From Cryptomeria japonica (Eukaryota > Streptophyta > Pinopsida > Cupressales > Cupressaceae), in the NCBI RefSeq assembly GCF_030272615.1, contig NC_081408.1, positions 199,251,341 to 199,315,340 of the forward strand: 64,000 nucleotides of DNA. The letters run 5' to 3'. A program made the translations under genes and the position numbers. Positions within the stretch are counted from its first letter, which is position 1. The number at the start of each line of letters is the position of its first letter. The notes beneath the pieces were generated by a model that saw only the letters and a list, made by a program, of their open reading frames with translations, was not told the DNA's origin and searched no databases. Positions 24,619 to 37,138 of the stretch are shown here, piece after piece.

Positions 24619-27600
24619 TACCTAAGGGGTCATATGGTTTCCTGAGGGGTTATATGATGTCCTAAGAACCTTTAGGACACAATATGACCCTTTAGCACAC
24701 CATACAACCCCTAATGACACCATATGATTTCCTAAGGGGTCGTAGGACACCATATGACCCGTTAGGACACAATATGACCCCTAACAACACCTAAGGGGTC
24801 ATAAGACACCATATGATGCCTAACGACACTGTATGGTGTCCTAAGGGGTCATATTGTGTCCTAAGAGGTCATAGGACACCATATGACCCCTAATGACACA
24901 AAATGACACCTAATGATACCTAAGGGGTCATATGGTGTTCTAAGGGGTCATAGGACACCATATGACCTCTTAGCACACCATACGACCCCTAATGACACCA
25001 TATGGTGTCATTATGTGGCATATGGTGTCCTAAGGGGTCATAGAACACCATATGACCCCTGAGGACACCATATGCCGTATAATGACACTATATGGTGTCC
25101 TAAGGGGTCACAGGACACCATATGACCCCTTAGGTGACTATACGACCCATAACAACATAATATGGTGTCCTAGAGGGTCATAGAACACCATATGACCCCT
25201 AAGAACACCATACAACCCATAACGACACCATGTAGTGTTCTAAGGGGTCTTAAGACACAATATAACCCCTTAGGACATAATATGACCCCTAACGATGTCA
25301 TATAGTGTCCTAAGGGGTCATAGGATACCATATGACCCATTAGGACACCATATGACCCCTTATGACCTCATACGACCCTTTACGACACCATATGGTGTCC
25401 TAGGGGGTCATATGGTATCCTAAGGGGTCATATAACACCATATGACCCTTTAGAACACAATAAGACCCACAATGACATGATATGGTGTCCTAAGGGGTCA
25501 TATGGTGTCTCCTTAGGACACAATATGACCCCTAACAATACCTAAGGGGTCATATGGTGTCTCCTTAGGACACAATATGACCCCTAACGATACCTAAGGG
25601 GTCATATGGTGTCCTAAGGGGTTATATGATGTCCTAGGAACTTTTAGGACACAATATGACCCCTTAGCACACCATACAACCCCTAACGACACCATATGGT
25701 GTCCTAAGGGGTCGTAGGACACCATATGATCTGTTAGGACAGAATATGACCCCTAACAACACCTAAGGGGTCATATTATGTCCTAAGGGGCCATACGACA
25801 CCATATAACCCCTAACGACACTATATGGTGTCTTAAGGGGTCATATTGTGTCCTAAGGGTTCATAGGACACCATATGACCCCTAACAACACAAATTGATG
25901 CCTAACGAAACCTAAGGAGTCATATGGTATTCTAAGGGGTCATAGGACACCATATGACCCCTTACCACATCATACGACCCATAATGACACCATATGGTGT
26001 CCTAAGGGGTCATAGAACACCATATCACCCCTTAGGACACCATACGATGCATAATGACACCATATGATGTCCTAAGGGGATATATGGTGTCCTAAGGATT
26101 CATAGGACACCATATGACCCCTTAGGAGACCATACGACCCATAACAACATAATATGGTGTCCTAAGGGGTCATAGAACACCATATGACCCCTTAGAACAC
26201 CATACGACCCATAACGACACCATGTGGTGTCCTAAGGGATCATAAGACACAATATGACCCCTTAGGACATAATATGACCCCTAACGACATCATATAGTTT
26301 TCTAAGGGGTTATAGGACACCATATGACCCCTTAGGACACACTATGATCTCTTAGGACATAAAATAAACCCTAACGATACCTAAGGGGTCATATAGTTTC
26401 CTAAGGGGTCATAGGAAACCATATGACACCTTAGCACACCATACGACCCCTAACGACACCATATGGTGTCCTAAGGGGTCATATGGAATCCTAAGGGGTC
26501 ATATAACACCATATGACCCCTTAGGACAACATACGACACATAACAACGCCAAATGGTGTCCTAAGGGGTCATATGGTGTCTTAAGGGATCATAGGACATA
26601 ATATGATCCCTTAGGACACCATACAACCCATAGCACCATATAGTGTCCCTAGGGGTCATATGGTATCCTAAGGGGTCATAGGACACCATATGACCCATTA
26701 GGTCACAATACAATCCCCGATGACACCTAAGGGGTCATATAGTATCCTAAGGGGTCATGGGACACCATATGACCCATTAGGACACCATACGACCCCTTAC
26801 GACACCATATGGTGTCCTAAGGGGTCATATGGTATCCTAACGGGTCACATAACACCATATGACCCCTTAGAACACAAGAATACCCATAACGACATGATAT
26901 GGTGTCCTAAGGGGTCATATGGTGTCCTAAGGGGTTTTATGATGTCCTAGGAACCTTTAGGACACAATATGGCCCCTTAGCACACCATACAACCCCTAAC
27001 GACACCATATTGTGTCCTAAGGGGTCGTAGGACACCATATGACCCGTTAGGACACAATATGACCCCTAACAACACCTAAAAGGTCATATTGTGTCCTAAG
27101 GGGTCATAGGGCACCATATGACCCCTAACTACACTGTATGTGTCCTAAGGGGTCATATGGTGTCCTATGATCCCTTAGGACACCATATGACCCCTTAGGA
27201 CATGTAACGATACCTAAGGGGTCATATGGTGTTCTAAGGGGTCATAGGACACCATCTGACCCCTTAGCACACCATACGACCCCTAATGACACCATACAGT
27301 TTCCTAAGGGGCCATATGGTGTCCTAAGGGGTCATAGAACACCATATAACCCCTTAGGACACCATACGATGCATAATGACACCATATGGTGTCCTAAGGG
27401 GTCGTATGGTGTCCTAAGGGGTCATAGGACACCATATGACCCCTTAGGAGACCATATGGCCCATAACAACATAATATGGTGTCCTAAAGGGTCATAGAAC
27501 ATCATATGACCTCTTAGAACACTATACGATCCATAAAGACACCATGTGGTGTTTTAAGGGGTCATAAGACACAATATGACCCCTTAGGGCATAATATGAC

Positions 27601-28019
27601 CCCTAACGATGTCATATAGTGTCCTAAGGGGTCATAGGACACCATATGACCCCTTAGGACACCATACGCCCCCTTGCGACACCATACAATCCTTTACGAC
27701 ACCATATGGTGTCCTAAGGGGTCACATGGTATCCTAAGGGGTCATATAAGACCATATGACCCTTTAGAACACAAGAAGACCCATAATGACATGATATGGT
27801 GTCCTAAGGGCTCATATGGTGTCATGAGACACCATATGACCCCTTAGAACACAATATGACCCCTAACGATACCTAAGGGGTTATATGATGTCCTAGGAAC
27901 CTTTAGGACATAATATGATCCATTAGCACACCATACAACTCGTAACGACACCATATGGTGTCCTAAGGGGTCGTAGGACACCATATGACCCGTTAGGACA
28001 CAATATGACCCCTAACAAT
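24619..28019. repeat. Palindromic satellite, block 2, with higher-order repeats
   Basis: It has the same unit as block 1. A marker variant (GGGGTCGTAGGACACCATAT) recurs near 24739, 25711, 27024 and 27970. That gives intervals of about 970, 1,310 and 950 bp and implies a higher-order period near 0.95 kb. It ends at the Copia-3 target duplication ACAAT (28015-28019). Confidence 0.96.
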
Positions 28020-29501
28020 TGATGAATAATGATGAATAATGATGAATAATAAGCAATCAATAGATACTAAGAGGGGGGGGGGTGAATCAACATAGACAAA
28101 AACTTCCTTAAACCACTTTGACTGCAAGGACTGCACTAACTGGTAAACATGATCACCGATCTAAATCAGGGCACTATCGGTAAAACACAGTGAGACTGTG
28201 AAACACAAAAACCGGTAACACTTAGCTCTCCACAAAACCTAATAACTCATTTCCACTTCACCCATATGCATAAGCAAGTAATAAATCATTAGAAATATAA
28301 AGACCACTGGATCAACATGCTTTACCACTTGACAGAAAATACTAAGACATCACATGAAAGAATCACACATAACACACTTATTTTTCACGTGGAAACCCAA
28401 CTGGGAAAAACCACAGTGGGGATGAATACCCACAAGTTGTTCTTGAACTCTTTTGAAGTCCGCTCTGTTAGGAGCCTAATCTGGTTGAGGACTTTACAAT
28501 AGGTTCTGCTAGGAACCGATCCTGCTAGGCATCACCCGGTTAAGGGATGGATAAATACCTGGTTAAAGGTTAGAACCCTGTTAAAGGTTACCTCGCAAGA
28601 GGATTTGAAGAACTCAATGAATTTGAGTCACCTTGTTAAAGGATTTACAAAAATCCTATTAAAGCTACTCGGTTAAGGGATTTTCCAACTACTGAAATGG
28701 TTAGAAGTGAACAGGTAATACACTGATATGATAACAACACTCAATGCCAATGCAGATCAACTTTAGTTCCTTTGCTTCTGCAATCACACTCTGCAGGTAT
28801 CAACACACTTCTCCGATCTGAAAAGAATCAAGTATCTCTTCACTTGGATACACACATAACATTTGCCAACAACTTCACAATGCAAATCATCATCGACCTT
28901 ATAGACAACAGATAGGTTGGTGGCATAAACCCTAAACCCTAAACATTTAGGTTATCAATACAGTCGGTCTAATCCTAATTGTTGAATCACATTGTATGGT
29001 GTAAAATGATCTTGAACAAATTTCAAGACGTTCTCCATCGTTCATTCTTTGCCACTTATGGACGCTGATAACCCATCACGCGCTCTCCACCGTTTACTTA
29101 GACTTCACACATTCCCGAGGTAGATAGGATCAATCTTCTTCATGCAAGATCCTCAAGGAAATCCTTCATGCGCACAAGGCTGATGTGGCAACACGATTTG
29201 ATCTTCATTTCAATGCTAACCCATCACAGGATGTCGTCGGTCAAATCACACAGACTTGGAATGCGTCAACCAGAAACCCTGATACAAACTTTCCATATAC
29301 TGGTTCACTTTCTGCATATACCGGTTCATTCCATCATACCGGTTCACACTTCATCATACCGCTTCACTTGTACCATCATACTGGTTCACTTGCCAGTTTT
29401 CTTAATTCAATATACTGGTTCATACTTCAACATATTGACATCAATGACAACATACAATACTATCATGTCATCATACTCCGCACATATGCCATATGCCAAC
29501 A
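28020..29501 (-). repeat. 3' LTR of Copia-3
   Basis: 1,482 bp, on the plus strand from TGATGAATAATGATG to CATATGCCAACA. ORFs within it (28317-28502, 29168-29598) are not gag-pol and appear in equally broken form in the other LTR, so they are not called. It contains two plant telomere-like CCCTAAA units near 28930. Confidence 0.93.
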
Positions 29502-29517
29502 ATTTCCCCCTTTGGCA
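29502..29517 (-). promoter_or_regulatory. Polypurine tract of Copia-3
   Basis: The minus strand reads GCCAAAGGGGGAAATT next to the 3' LTR. A second similar run lies near 29632-29643. Confidence 0.82.
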
Positions 29518-29778
29518 TTGATGGCAATATACATGGCAATATACAAAGATATCTCTCTGCTTCACATCTTCTCCCAATCTCTTCCATATTATGTATGACC
29601 AATACTGCAGATATCTTTTCTGCTTCACATCTTCTCCCCCTTTGACAACAACACCAAAGTGGAGGCACATACATCCATGTTCCATTATGCTGCTCCCCCT
29701 GAGGAGTAGCATCCTTCAACACATCAATCCTGAAAAGATTTGACAATGCAATACCTGACTGATGTGGAGCACATACCT

Positions 29779-32700
29779 TTAGTTCACTTTTTGAAGGGTC
29801 AACACCCCTAATTCTCCTCTTAAATAGGTAAATGTAGCCTTCGGTAGAGGCTTGGTGAATATGTCTGCTAACTGCTCCTTACTAGAAACATGTTCCAATA
29901 CAACCTCTTTGTTCTGAACTTTCTCCCTCAAGAAATGATACTTGAGCTCGAAGTGCTTGGTTCTAGCATGCAATACCAGATTCTTGGAAATATTAATTGC
30001 ACTTGTGTTGTCACAAAATATACTCACCGGTTCAGATACAGGGACTTTGAAACCACTTAATACATGCTTCATCCAGATTGTCTGAGTACAATTCATAAAT
30101 GCTACTACATATTCTGCTTCTGCTGTAGACTGAGAGATACAACTCTGCTTCTTACTCATCCATGAGACTAGTCTACCACCAAGAAAGAATGCACCACTGG
30201 CTGTGCTCTTTCGGTCATCCACATTACCAGTGCAATCAACATCTATAAACACTTTGAGACTGAAATCATTACTGTATGGATACCACAATCCATAATCTAT
30301 AGTTCCCTTCAGATATCTAAGAATCCATTTGACTGCTACCAAGTGGGATTCTCTTGGAATTTTTTGGAAACATGCAGCAATACCCAATACATGTGCAATG
30401 TCCGGTCTGCTATGTACTACATAGTGCAACTTACCAATAATTGATCGGTATTCCTTCTCATTCACCACCGCCGAGTCATCTTCTTTTGACAATTTACAAC
30501 CGGTCACCATTGGTGTACCAACCGGTTTGCTGTCTTCCATGCCAAAGGTATTCAACACCTCTTTGACATACTTGGATTGAGTGATAAAGATACCATCTTT
30601 GATTTGTTGTATCTGTAGTCCAATGAAGAACTTAATCTCTTCGATTAGTGACATCTCAAATTCCTTCTTCATCTCATTTGCAAAATCATGACTCATCTTG
30701 TCATCTCCATAAAAAATTATGTCATCAACAAACACTTCATAGATCAGAATCTGATCTCCTTCTGAATTTAGATAGATATTGCTATCTTCACTTATTCTTT
30801 CAAATCCAATCGTCATAAGATGGGAGTGTAAATGTTCATACCATGCTCTAGGTGCCTGCTTCAATCCATACAAGGCTTTATGTAGCCTACACACCATATC
30901 ACTGTCTTCTGATAGGGAAAACCCATTTGGTTTCTCTATATACACTTCCTCTTCAAGTATTCCATTCACGAATGCAGATTTTACATCCATCTGATACACT
31001 TTGAATCCCTTGAAGGCTACATATGCAAGAAGCATTCGAACTCCTTCCAATCTATCTATTGGAGCAAAAGTTTCTCCATAGTCTTCTCCTTCTTCTTGAG
31101 CATATCCCTTACATACCAGTCTGGCTTTGTTTCTTACCACTATGCCCTCTTCATTTAGCTTGTTTCTAAAAACCCATTTGGTGCCAATAACATTTTTGTG
31201 CTCAGGTCTGGGTACCAAAGACCATGTACCATTCTTTTCTATCTAGTCAAGCTCCTCTTCCATAGCCTTGATCTAGTCTTCATCTTTATGTGCCTCTTTA
31301 AATGTTTTAGGCTCAAACTCAGAGATCATGCAAGAATTTTCTCTGACCTTTCTTCTTGTAAGAATTCCTGAATCCTTGTCTCCTATGATCTGCTTTGGAT
31401 CATGATTCAACTTTACATACCTAGGAATGATCTTAACTGTTTCCTCTTTCTTTTCCTCTTCATCCTCATCTTCATCAGCATCGACATCTATCGGTGTAGG
31501 AGCACTATTATTGGTACTAGGCTGTTTTGCAACCAGTTCGTCTACCACTTGCTCACTGCCAGTTTCCTCAGGTTTCTTAGAGGTTTCATCAACTCTAACA
31601 TTGATACTTTTGACAATTCTCTGAGTCCTATTGTTAAAACACTTGAGAGCTTTGCTCTTGGTGGAATATCCTAGGAATATTCCCTCATCACATTTTGCAT
31701 CAAACTTGCTCTGGTGTTCACTCCTCTTGATATAACATTTTCTACCAAACACTCTAAAGTAGCTTACTACAGGAGTCTTACTAGTCCAATACTCATAAGG
31801 AGTTTTATCCTTACCTTTCTTGATGAGTACCCGGTTCATAGTGTAGACTGCAGTGCTAGTCCATTCTGCTGTGGAGTCCGGGGGGTAGACAGTTGCCTCT
31901 TCATGCTATTTTCTTCACAGTACTTATTGAACTCACTAGAAGTGAACTCACCTCCTTGGTCAGTTATAAGGCATTTGATTCTCTTACCACTTTCTTTTTC
32001 AACAAGTGCTCTGAAGGCTTTAAAATTTCCAAAAGCTTCAGACTTGTCTTTCAAGAATGTGACCCACATCATTCTTGAGAAATCATCAGTAAGAATCATA
32101 AAGTACCTATCTCCCTGAACACTCCTAGTTTTCATAGGACCACACAAATTAGTATGCACAAGATCAAGTAAATTATCTGCTGTGAAAGATTTACCTTTGA
32201 AGGTTGAGGAAGAAATTTTCCCTAGTTGACATTCTCTGCATAAAGGATTCTCTGGTTTGTTTAGCATAGGCAATCCCCTAACTACCTTGATCTTACTAGC
32301 CTTCACAATGTTATCAAAATTTACATGGCAGAGTCTCCTATGCCATATCCAACTGTCATCATACTTAGCCATTAGACATTGACTGATATTTCCATTTAAC
32401 TGAAATAAGTTACCTTTGGTCTGCATATCGGTGGCCATCAGTTCACCACTCTTTCCTTTTATTTTGCATACTCCATATTTGAATTCCAGAGTGAGTCCAT
32501 TATCATTGAGCTGAGAAACACTCAAAAAGTTATGCCTGAGACCTTCTACCCAGTACACATTATCAACACTATTTTTTCCATTTAGAGAAATGGACCCTTT
32601 TCCTTTTACCATACAAGGTGAATCATTACCAAATCGGACTACAACTCCATCATACTCTTTCAGAGACAGAAACTTTCTCTGGTCACCTTTCATGTGGTGA

Positions 32701-35192
32701 GAACAACCACTATCAATAATCCACTCATTGGAATTATCAAAGCGAGAGACAAGAGCCTTCTTGTCTGACACATCTTCCTTAACATCTACAAATACCATGT
32801 CTTCGCTTTCTTCATCTTCTGATTCATCATGAGTGACACCTTCATCAACTGCAACAAGATAATTTCTCCTATTTCCTTCTGTAGACGTATAAAAATGACC
32901 ATATTCCTAAATGAATATTTTATGTTCATTTCTCTATTTAATTAAATTACCCGCATTCCTCTATTTAATTAAGTAAATTACTCAATTAAATTCACTATAC
33001 CCATTTAATGAATAAATCATTTTATTCAATTAAATCCCCCCTATCCACTTTTAATTAAATTCAAATTTAATTAAATAGTTATCCTAAATTGAATAAATCT
33101 AATTTATTTAATTTCCCCAAATTACAACCAAATTGAATTAAATTAACTTTATTTCAATTAAATCCTATTATCCCTCCATCCACTTGCAAAATCCTACATC
33201 TCCCACTTGCCTTCCTAAACCCCTTTCTAATCCCTTCTAGACTCTTCTAATTGCTTCTAATTAGCCTAACCCATCTTCTAAACTTTGTCACATCCCTAAG
33301 CAAGGGGAGGTCACTTCTCAAATCCTCAAAGTCTTTGATAACCATTAAAGGCTTCAAGCCTTCAACCACTTAATTCCCCAAAGTCTTCATAACCATTAAT
33401 GGTTAACTCAAACCCTCTTACATGGTTAGAGACTTTTTGCCTAACTTAACCTTCATCCAACCCAAGGGTCTCATCAAGCCTTTAATGCTTTGACCATGAT
33501 TATCTCTTAATCATTTGCACAAGGGTTTATCCTTGGATTAACTCTTAATCCATTAGGGTAAGCCTAACTTAAGCTTAACCCTTATCTCTAGATAACCATA
33601 AGGTCTTCTCAGGCATTTAATGCCTCCAACCCCTTCTCTCAACCCAACCCTATGTTGACACTTGTCACCATTTCATTGGTGCAAATTGCAAACATGGATC
33701 CCCAACTTTCAAACTCAACCCTTGATCAACTCTTTCAATCTTGACCATCCATTGCCCTGTTTTTGCTATAAATAGAGCTCTCATTCCTCCATTTTGAATC
33801 ATCCTCCAAATTTGTAGTATCACACTTATTCTCAAATACATTCAAGCTTTCATATATCATTTTTATGCTCATCATTTAGCCTCTCTTTATAATAGAAATT
33901 AGTCTAAATATGCATGTTTAGAATACTTTCTTTATCATTTAGCTCAATCATAGACTAATATATCATGTTAGGATAGTATTTATACTAACCTTGTCATCTT
34001 ATAATCTAGTTTATTGCATTTCTAGAATCATGCATAGCTTAGGATGCATTTCATTCTAAAATATATCAAAGCATCCCTCGTTCTTGCATTTGCCATCCCT
34101 AAACCATTTTGCTCAGTGATTTGAGAGCAAAAACATTGGTTTGAGGGACATTGTAAGATAGAGAACCATGGGACCAACCTTGGGAAGCTGAGTGATACTT
34201 CATTACTCCATAGCTTGCACCAAGAAGTCCTGTGTGTGTGTGTGTGGACAAGTTTTTTTGGAATACTTTCACATATTGAGTTCTATCAACCCGCTTTTCC
34301 CGCATACACCTTCTTTGAAATTTTTGAACCTCTTCGGTTTGTCCTTATTATCACCATTAGGATAGTTTACAATAATGTGTCCTATCCTATTGCAAGAAAT
34401 TTTTTTCAAAGGGAGCTTACCTCTATATTTTCCAGTTCCCTTAGGAAGGCTCTTGGCCAAAAGAGCTTCAAATTCCATTAGGATCTCCTCATCATCCATA
34501 TCTCTACTTTGTCTTGGTTCACAACTAGTACTGGCTTCTTTACCCTTTCTAGATAGTGCAATAGATGCTTTAAAGGCCGAATCAGTCTTCTGAACACTAC
34601 CATCATAACTGTTTAGCTCATATGTGGCCAACTTAGCAATGATAGAATCTAGGGACACCTTTGTCTTGTCAATAGATCTCAACTCCTGAATAGCAGCAAC
34701 CCTTATTGCATAGACCAATAATAAGGTTCTCAAAACTTTGCTAACAATGGTGGAATCATCCATTGTACCTCCTGCACTCTAGATGTCTCCAACAACAATT
34801 TTAATCCTTATCCCATATTGTTGAATGGTCTCTCCTTCAACCATCCGCATGTCTTCAAACTTTCCTCTAAGGCTTTCTTCTTTAGCTTGCTTCACATGCT
34901 CATCACCACCATAGATAGACTCTAGAGTATCCCATACATATTTGGGATTTTCTTTTTCCTGAACATCTATAAACTCAACATCAGATAGGCTGCTGATAAG
35001 AGATTCCATTACTTGCCCATTCTCCTGAATTTCTCTTCTTTGATCATCGGTGAGAGTACCAATAGGGACAACATAAGTATTCTCAACATAGCTCCAGTGT
35101 TGAGCATCCATGCTTTTAATGTATATCTTCATTCTGTCCTTCCATATCTTAATGTTATCTTTGTTAAACTTAGGACCTTCCCTCTTCATCAT
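29779..35192 (-). pseudogene. Copia-3 gag-pol polyprotein, interrupted by a solo LTR and a deletion
   Basis: Gag starts at tandem ATGs (35192 and 35189). A TAG follows GDI near 34766. The zinc knuckle (about 34390) has lost its first and last Cys. Solo LTR 2 splits the frame at 32880-34308. The protease motif WIIDSGCSHHM is intact near 32710. Integrase has HRRLCH, CREC and ITDQGGEF. A deletion of roughly 100 bp near 31855 removes the catalytic-Glu region after NGLA and shifts the frame. Two stops lie near 31243 and 31273. The RT/RNase H part (31218-29779, 479 codons) is the longest undamaged copia stretch in the window. It shows YQMDVKSAFVNG, FVDD, ADIFTKPLP and CDNTS. Confidence 0.92.
32880..34308 (+). 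mobile_element. Solo LTR 2, inserted in Copia-3 gag
   Basis: A 1,429-bp insert starts TGTAGACGTATAAAAATG and ends CCCGCATACA. It is flanked by the duplication CCTTC (32875-32879 and 34309-34313). It contains no coding region. A strong TATA box (TATAAATAG, 33777-33785) gives the plus orientation. The first 400 bp are rich in TTTAATTAAAT motifs. A GT run lies near 34232. Its start resembles solo LTR 1, but the two are otherwise different families. Its length plus one target duplication is a multiple of three, so the host frame continues on the far side. Confidence 0.88.
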
Positions 35193-35243
35193 CAGAATAG
35201 GATCTTTTCCTCAAGCGGTTAAGCTTACAACATAGAGGAGGAC

Positions 35244-35255
35244 GCTCTGATACCA
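35244..35255 (-). promoter_or_regulatory. Primer binding site of Copia-3
   Basis: GCTCTGATACCA on the plus strand, which is TGGTATCAGAGC on the minus strand, a perfect initiator tRNA-Met site. Confidence 0.92.
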
Positions 35256-35257
35256 AT

Positions 35258-36178
35258 TGATGAATAATGATGAATAGTAAGTACTCAACAGATACTGAGA
35301 GGTGGGGGGTGAATCAGTATAGACAAAAAATTCCTTAAACCACTTTGACTGGAAGGCCTGCACTAACTGGTAAAGAGGATCACCGATCTAAATTAGGGCA
35401 CTATCAGTAAAACCTAATAAATCATTTCCACTTCACCCATATGCATCAGCAAGTAATACATCATCAGAAATATAAAGACCAATGGATCAACATGCTTTAC
35501 CACTTGACAGAAAATACTAAGACATCACATGAAAGAATCACACATAACACACTTATTTTTCATGTGGAAACCCAATTGGGAAAAACCACGGTGGGGATGA
35601 ATACCCACAAGTTGTTCTTGAACTCTTCTGAAGTCCGCTCTGTTAGGAGCCTAATCCGATTAAGGACTTTACAATAGGTTCTGCTAGGAACTGATCCTAC
35701 TAGAGATCACCTAGTTAAGGGATGGCTAAATACCCGGTTAAAGGTTAGAACCCTGTTAAAGGTTATCTCGCAAGAGGATTTGAAGAACTCAATGAATTTG
35801 AGTCACCCTGTTAAAGGATTTACAGGAAAGCCTGTTAAAGATACCCGGTTAAGGGATTTTCCAACTACTGAAATGGTTAGAAATCAATAGGTAATACACT
35901 GATCTGATAACAACACTCAATTCCAATGCAAATCCACTTTAGTTCCTTTGCTTCTGCAATCACACTCTGCAGGTATCAACACACTTCTTCGGTCTGGCGA
36001 GAATCAAGTATCTCTTCACTTGGATACACACATAACATTTGCCAACAACTTCACAATGCAAATCATCATCAACCTTATAGACAATAGATAGGCTAGTGGC
36101 ATAAACCCTAAACCCTAAGCATTTAGGTTATCAATATAGTCAGTCCAATCCTGACCGTTCAATCACATTGCATAGTGT
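35258..36178 (-). repeat. 5' LTR of Copia-3, first part
   Basis: Homologous to 28020 onward. Compared with the other LTR it lacks a segment of about 50 bp (absent between GTAAAAC and CTAATAA near 35410). It ends at the Gypsy-1 target duplication AGTGT (36174-36178). Confidence 0.92.
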
Positions 36179-36934
36179 TGTTATCTCGTCATTCATCCTT
36201 CATAACAAGAGTAAGTCGCCCTACAAAATTTTATATAAGTCCTTATCTTTCTAGAAATTCCTTGGTTCAACCCTTAATCCATTTGTAAATTGTCTCTTAA
36301 TCCGTAGCGTCAAGTTTCAATGGTCGGTTTGAACCTCGTGAACCCCTTGAACCATTTTGAAAAGAGTTCATAATGTTCATCTAGGTACCACAGGTTCTAA
36401 GTTGTCTAAAATGTTTTTATGCTAACGTTCACTCAAGTGTTTTTGCAGCAGTTTTATTTCATGGTCGCTTATGATGTGTTATATCCTTTTCCTCCAGGCT
36501 GTGAACCCTTTTGAGCCTAGTTCAAAAAATTCAGTGGTGTTCAACATGTTCAATGAAGTTCAAAAGACCGACAACACTTAACAGAGTTAATCTTTTTGAA
36601 GAGAATTTTCTTGGTGTAGCGTACGTTTTGAACTACCTGAACCCTCATGAAGTCAGTTCAAATTGTTCATGCATGTTCAAATTAGGTTGGTCCCATGGAC
36701 TAAAAGATATGATGGTGCATTTATTGCTAAGTATGATGAAGATTGAACTGTATCTCGGGTGACATCTACTGGCTGATTTTTCAAGGCAAGTAATCATTAT
36801 TGAGAGTTGGCGGTTACTCCAAAAACGCCGCCATGCATTCAATGCTTGCGTGTCATGTAAAATCCCAATGCTCAACACATTTGAGTTGACGAGCGAAATT
36901 AATGCATTAAATAAATTTGTGTCACTTCTTTTGC

Positions 36935-36940
36935 TATAAG
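36935..36940 (+). promoter_or_regulatory. Candidate TATA element of the Gypsy-1 LTR
   Basis: TATAAG in the context TTTTGCTATAAGGTATG, about 200 bp before the LTR ORF start. It is conserved at 53029-53034 in the other LTR. If real, the LTR ORF would be the first frame on the element's transcript. Confidence 0.3.
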
Positions 36941-37138
36941 GTATGAAGTGATTGATTTTTGAAACTTGTTCTTCATTGCTACGGAGTGTTTGATAAAAGG
37001 TTTGTTTGCTGGTAGTCGTCTGATTGGTCTCAATTGTGAAGGTGAGTTTTTTTTTCTATCTCCTCCAGTGATTTTGAGCTGCTTTTCCCTCTCGTAGTAA
37101 AATTTTTTGGGGAAAGTAAGGGTTTTTGTTAATGAATT

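Noticed and set aside
28926-28946. Telomere-like CCCTAAA repeats (also near 36105, 43985 and 49965)
   Set aside because: Only one or two units occur, at the same place in each copia LTR of this family, so they are part of the LTR and not a telomere.
29168-29746. Overlapping ORFs at the Copia-3 LTR edge
   Set aside because: They cross the LTR boundary and polypurine tract, and related LTRs do not keep them open.
37054-37080. Possible tiny intron before the LTR ORF (GGTGAGT ... CTCCTCCAG)
   Set aside because: Donor and acceptor are only about 27 bases apart, too short for plant splicing.
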